A stretch of DNA of 64,000 bases from Clusia tigrina (taxonomy: Eukaryota > Arthropoda > Insecta > Diptera > Clusiidae): assembly GCA_920105625.2 (NCBI GenBank), contig CAKKTE020000024.1:124001-188000 (forward strand), in the 5' to 3' direction. The position numbers and the translations under genes were made by a program. This document shows, piece after piece, positions 58,242 to 64,000 of the stretch (positions within the stretch are counted from its first letter, which is position 1; each line of letters begins with the position of its first letter). The notes under the pieces are model-generated. The model saw nothing but the letters and a program-made list of their open reading frames with translations, did not search any database and was not told the DNA's origin.

Positions 58242-60967
58242 GTTACATAATTTCAAGGTTTTATAACGCTCCAGTAAAAAGTTACAAAACTTTGTATGTT
58301 GCAAACTTTGATAGGTGTAGGACGTACCGTATAGAAGTTAGGGACATTTGAAGTTTTATCAGTGTTTGATTTGGGACTCCAGGGTAGCATACCTTTGAGC
58401 GATAGCTTAAATTGATAACAGGCTCGAGTACTTTATTGTTACAAAATTTCAAGGTTTTATGACGCTCCAGTAAAAAGTTACAAGCATTTTTATGTTGCAA
58501 ACTTTGATAGGTGTAGGACGTACCGTATAGAAGTTAGGGCCATTGAAGTTTTATCAGTGTTTGATTTGGGACTCAAGGGTAGCATAGCTTTGAGCGATAG
58601 CTTAAATTGACAAGAGGCTCGAGTACTTTATTGTTACAAAATTTCAAGGTTTTATGACGCTCCAGTAAAAAGTTACAAGCATTTGAATGTTGCAAACTTT
58701 GATAAGTGTAGGTCGTACCGTACAGAAGTAAGGGCCATTTGAAGTCTTATCAGTATTTGATTTGGAACTCAAGGGTAGCATAGCTTTGAGCGATAGCTTA
58801 AATTGACAAGAAGCTCGAGTACTTTATTGTTACATAATTTCAAGGTTTTATAACGCTCCAGTAAAAAGTTACAAAACTTTGTATGTTGCAAACTTTGATA
58901 GGTGTAGGACGTACCGTATAGAAGTTAGGGTCATTTGCAGTTTTATCAGTGTTTGATTTGGGACTCAAGGGTAGCATAGCTTTGAGCGATAGCTTAAATT
59001 GACAAGAGGCTCGAGTACTTTATTGTTACAAAATTTCAAGGTTTTATGACGCTCCCGTAAAAAGTGACAAGCATTTGTATGTTGCAAACTGTGATAGGTG
59101 TAGGATGTACCGTATAGAAGTTAGGGCCATTTGAAGTTTTATCAGTGTTTGGTTTGGGACTCAAGGGTAGCATAGCTTTGAGCGATAGCTTCAATTGACA
59201 AGAGGCTCGAGTACTTTATTGTTACAAAATTTCAAGGTTTTATGACGCTCCAGTAAAAGTTACAAGCATTTGTATGTTGCAAACTTTGATAGGTGTAGGA
59301 CGTTCCATGTAGAAGTTAGGGCCATTTAAAGTTTTATCAGTGTTTGATTTGGGACTCAATGGTAGCATAGCTTTGAGCGATAGCTTAAATTGACAAGAGG
59401 CTCGAGTACTTTATTGTTACAAAATTTCAAGGTTTTATGACGCTCCCGTAAAAAGTGACAAGCATTTGTATGTTGCAATTTTTGATAGGTGTATGACGTA
59501 CCGTATAGAAGTTAGGGCCATTTGAAGTTTTATCAGTGTTTGATTTGGGTCTCAAGGGTAGCATAGCTTTGACCGATAGCTTCAATTGACAAGAGGCTCG
59601 AGTACTTTATTGTTACAAAATTTCAAGGTTTTATGACGCTCCAGTAAAAGTTAAAAGCATTTGTATGTTGCAAATTTTGATAGGTATAGGATGCACCGTG
59701 TAGAAGTTAGGGCCAGTGTTTGAGTTGGGACTCAAGGGTAGCATAACTTTGAGCGATAGCTTAAATTGACAAGAGGCTCGAGTACTTTATTGTTACATAA
59801 TTTCAAGGTTTTATAACGCTCCAGTAAAAAGTTACAAAACTTTGTATGTTGCAAACTTTGATAGGTGTAGGACGTACCGTATAGAAGTTAGGGACATTTG
59901 AAGTTTTATCAGTGTTTGATTTGGGACTCAAGGGTAGCATAGCTTTGAGCGATAGCTTAAATTGACAACAGGCTCGAGTACTTTATTGTTACAAAATTTC
60001 AAGGTTTTATGACGCTCCAGTAAAAAGTTACAAGCATTTTTATGTTGCAAACTTTGATAGGTGTAGGACGTACCGTATAGAAGTTAGGGCCATTTGAAGT
60101 TTTATCAGTGTTTGATTTGGGGCTCAAGGGTAGCATAGCTTTGAGCGATAGCTTAAATTGACAAGAGGCTCGAGTACTTTATTGTTACAAAATTTCAAGG
60201 TTTTATGACGCTCCAGTAAAAAGTTACAAGCATTTGTATGTTGCAAACTTTGATCGGTGTAGGACATACCGTATAGAAGTTAGGGCCATTTGAAGTTTTA
60301 TCAGTGTTTGAGTTGGGACTCAAGGGTAGCATAGCTTTGAGCGATAGCTTAAATTGACAAGAGGCACGAGTACTTTATTGTTACAAAATTTCAAGGTTTT
60401 ATGACACTCCAGTAAAAAGTTACAAGCATTTGTAAGTTGCAAACTTTGATAGGTGTAGGACGTACCGTATAGACGTTAGGGCCACTTGAAGATTTATCAG
60501 TGTTTGATTTGGGAATCAAGGGTAGCATAACTTTGAGCGATAGCTTAAATTGGCAAGAGGCTCGAGTACTTTATTGTTACAAAATTTCAAGGTTTTATGA
60601 CGCTCCAGTAAAAAGTTACAAGCATTTGTATGTTGCAAACTTTGATAGGTATAGGATGCACCGTATAGAAGTTATGGCCATTTGAAGTTTTATCAGTGTT
60701 TGATTTGGGACTCAAGGGTAGCATAGCTTTGAGCGATAGCTTAAATTGACAAGAGGCTCGAGTATTTTATTGTTACAAAATTTCAAGGTTTTATGACGCT
60801 CCAGTAAAAAGTTACAAGCATTTGAATGTTGCAAACTTTGATAAGTGTAGGTCGTACCGTACAGAAGTAAGGGCCATTTGAAGTCTTATCAGTATTTGAT
60901 TTGGGACTCAAGGGTAGCATAGCTTTGAGCGATAGCTTAAATTGACAAGAGGCTCGAGTACTTTATT
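58242..60967 (+). repeat. 2726-bp satellite higher-order repeat, copy 1
   Basis: About fourteen monomers, including shortened ones. Landmarks recur 2726 bp downstream: GTTACATAATTTC at 58242 and 60968, and the GATCGGTGTAGGACATACC monomer near 60253 and 62979. A monomer lacking 15 bp (GGGCCAGTGTTTGAG) lies near 59708. A subset of monomers has TTATAACGCTCCAG and ACAAAACTTTG. Confidence 0.87.
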
Positions 60968-63025
60968 GTTACATAATTTCAAGGTTTTATAACGCTCCAG
61001 TAAAAAGTTACAAAACTTTGTATGTTGCAAACTTTGATAGGTGTAGGACGTACCGTATAGAAGTTAGGGACATTTGAAGTTTTATCAGTGTTTGATTTGG
61101 GACTCCAGGGTAGCATAGCTTTGAGCGATAGCTTAAATTGACAACAGGCTCGAGTACTTTATTGTTACAAAATTTCAAGGCTTTATGACGCTCCAGTAAA
61201 AAGTTACAAGCATTTTTATGTTGCAAACTTTGATAGGTGTAGGACGTACCGTATAGAAGTTAGGGCCATTGAAGTTTTATCAGTGTTTGATTTGGGACTC
61301 AAGGGTAGCATAGCTTTGAGCGATAGCTTAAATTGACAAGAGGCTCGAGTACTTTATTGTTACAAAATTTCAAGGTTTTATGACGCTCCAGTAAAAAGTT
61401 ACAAGCATTTGAATGTTGCAAACTTTGATAAGTGTAGGTCGTACCGTACAGAAGTAAGGGCCATTTGAAGTCTTATCAGTATTTGATTTGAAACTCAAGG
61501 GTAGCATAGCTTTGAGCGATAACTTAAATTGACAAGAGGCTCGAGTACTTTATTGTTACATAATTTCAAGGTTTTATAACGCTCCAGTAAAAAGTTACAA
61601 AACTTTGTATGTTGCAAACTTTGATAGGTGTAGGACGTACCGTATAGAAGTTAGGGTCATTTGCAGTTTTATCAGTGTTTGATTTGGGACTCAAGGGTAG
61701 CATAGCTTTGAGCGATAGCTTAAATTGACAAGAGGCTCGAGTACTTTATTGTTACAAAATTTCAAGGTTTTATGACGCTCCCGTAAAAAGTGACAAGCAT
61801 TTGTATGTTGCAAACTGTGATAGGTGTAGGATGTACCGTATAGAAGTTAGGGCCATTTGAAGTTTTATCAGTGTTTGGTTTGGGACTCAACGGTAGCATA
61901 GCTTTGAGCGATAGCTTCAATTGACAAGAGGCTCGAGTACTTTATTGTTACAAAATTTCAAGGTTTTATGACGCTCCAGTAAAAGTTACAAGCATTTGTA
62001 TGTTGCAAACTTTGATAGGTGTAGGACGTTCCATGTAGAAGTTAGGGCCATTTAAAGTTTTATCAGTGTTTGATTTGGGACTCAATGGTAGCATAGCTTT
62101 GAGCGATAGCTTAAATTGACAAGAGGCTCGAGTACTTTATTGTTACAAAATTTCAAGGTTTTATGACGCTCCCGTAAAAAGTGACAAGCATTTGTAATGT
62201 TGCAATTTTTAATAGGTGTATGACGTACCGTATAGAAGTTAGGGCCATTTGAAGTTTTATCAGTGTTTGATTTGGGTCTCAAGGGTAGCATAGCTTTGAC
62301 CGATAGCTTCAATTGACAAGAGGCTCGAGTACTTTATTGTTACAAAATTTCAAGGTTTTATGACGCTCCAGTAAAAGTTAAAAGCATTTGTATGTTGCAA
62401 ATTTTGATAGGTATAGGATGCACCGTGTAGAAGTTAGGGCCAGTGTTTGAGTTGGGACTCAAGGGTAGCATAACTTTGAGCGATAGCTTAAATTGACAAG
62501 AGGCTCGAGTACTTTATTGTTACATAATTTCAAGGTTTTATAACGCTCCAGTAAAAAGTTACAAAACTTTGTATGTTGCAAACTTTGATAGGTGTAGGAC
62601 GTACCGTATAAAAGTTAGGGACATTTGAAGTTTTATCAGTGTTTGATTTGGGACTCAAGGGTAGCATAGCTTTGAGCGATAGCTTAAATTGACAACAGGC
62701 TCGAGTACTTTATTGTTACAAAATTTCAAGGTTTATGACGCTCCAGTAAAAATTTACAAGCATTTTTATGTTGCAAACTTTGATAGGTGTAGGACGTACC
62801 GTATAGAAGTTAGGGCCATTTGAAGTTTTATCAGTGTTTGATTTGGGACTCAAGGGTAGCATAGCTTTGAGCGATAGCTTAAATTGACAAGAGGCTCGAG
62901 TACTTTATTGTTACAAAATTTCAAGGTTTTATGACGCTCCAGTAAAAAGTTACAAGCATTTGTATGTTGCAAACTTTGATCGGTGTAGGACATACCGTAT
63001 AGAAGTTAGGGCCATTTGAAGTTTT
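60968..63025 (+). repeat. 2726-bp satellite higher-order repeat, copy 2 (partial)
   Basis: This repeats the order of the unit at 58242, with GACTCCAGGG near 61101, GTTTGGTTTGGG near 61874 and the shortened monomer near 62440. Correspondence stops near 63025, where the next monomer reads GGTAGAATTGC. Confidence 0.84.
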
Positions 63026-64000
63026 ATCAGTGTTTGATTTGGGACTCAAGGGTAGAATTGCTTTGAGCGATAGCTTAAATTGACAAGAGGCTCGAGTACT
63101 TTATTGTTACAAAATTTCAAAATTTTATGACGCTCCAGCAAAAAGTTACAAGCATTGGTATGTTGCACACTTTGATAGGTGTAGGACGTACCGTATAGAA
63201 GTTAGGGACATTTGAAGTTTTATCAGTGTTTGATTTGGGACTCAAGGGTAGCATAGCTTTGAGCGATAGCTTAAATTGACAACAGGCTCGAGTACTTTAT
63301 TGTTACAAAATTTCAAGGTTTTATGACGCTCCAGTAAAAATTTACAAGCATTTTTATGTTGCAAACTTTGATAGGTATAGGATGCACCGTATAGAAGTTA
63401 GGGCCATTTGAAGTTTTATCAGTGTTTGATTTGGGATTCAAGGGTAGCATAGCTTTGAGCGATAGCTTAAATTCACAAGAGGCTCGAGTACTTTATTGTT
63501 ACAAAATTTCAAGGTTTTATGACGCTCCAGTAAAAAGTTACAAGCATTTGTATGTTACAAACTTTGATAGGTGTAGGACGTACCGTATAGAAGTTAGGGT
63601 CATTTGCAGTTTTATCAGTGTTTGATTTGGGACTCAAGGGTAGCATAGCTTTGAGCGATAGCTTAAATTGACAAGAGGATCGAGTACTTTATTGTTACAA
63701 AATTTCAAGGTTTTATGACGCTCCCGTAAAAAGTGACAAGCATTTGTATGTTGCAAACTGTGATAGGTGTAGGATGTACCGTATAGAAGTTAGGGCCATT
63801 TGAAGTTTTATCAGTGTTTGATTTGGGACTCAAGGGTAGCATAGCTTTGAGCGATAGCTTCAATTGACAAGAGGCTCGAGTACTTTATTGTTACAAAATT
63901 TCAAGGTTTTATGACGCTCCAGTAAAAGTTAAAAGCATTTGTATGTTGCAAACTTTGATAGGTATAGGATGCACCGTGTAGAAGTTAGGGCCAGTGTTTG
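63026..64000 (+). repeat. Satellite array, right edge
   Basis: About five monomers of mixed variants, ending inside a shortened monomer (GGGCCAGTGTTTG). The array continues outside the window. Confidence 0.95.

Overview
The window is satellite heterochromatin from an insect, most likely a drosophilid or close dipteran. About 50 kb of the 64 kb is one AT-rich tandem repeat with a 196-bp monomer, always in the same orientation, and the array runs off both ends of the window. I see no host gene, tRNA, rRNA or CRISPR. The dipteran call is an inference from the mobile elements (a LOA-clade LINE with an RNase H domain, a BEL/Pao LTR retrotransposon, a CR1-like LINE) and the AT-rich long-monomer satellite. 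The species is not identifiable from the sequence alone.

Layout: 1-11106 satellite; 11107-12306 a 5'-truncated CR1-like LINE on the minus strand; 12307-43477 satellite with several higher-order repeats (HORs); 43478-46105 a LOA-clade LINE fragment (minus); 46106-47290 six satellite monomers; 47291-49919 a second, nearly identical LOA fragment (minus); 49920-51019 satellite; 51020-58236 a complete-length BEL/Pao LTR retrotransposon (plus) with 630/632-bp LTRs and a 5-bp target duplication; 58242-64000 satellite.

The array is organised at several scales. Monomers carrying diagnostic variants recur at fixed offsets: 589 bp (3-mer), 2353 and 2356 bp (12-mer), 2726 bp (14-mer with short monomers), 3708 and 3711 bp (19-mer) and 4846 bp (about 25-mer), usually as two adjacent copies. 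The two LOA fragments belong to a further 3814-bp duplication, so mobile DNA was co-amplified with the satellite. Four recurrent short-monomer types differ from the 196-mer by 10-20 bp deletions between 2-3 bp direct repeats, which looks like replication slippage followed by spread.

No element looks autonomous. The CR1-like piece keeps an open C-terminal reverse-transcriptase segment. The LOA fragments lack both ends and the middle of the reverse transcriptase. The BEL element has almost identical LTRs, so it is young, yet gag and pol carry stops, frameshifts, a missing protease active-site region and a changed reverse-transcriptase catalytic residue; only the integrase core looks intact. It was probably mobilised in trans, unless the lesions are sequencing errors. 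The most interesting observations are the nested HORs, the co-amplified LINE, and the mismatch of HOR phase across the BEL insertion.
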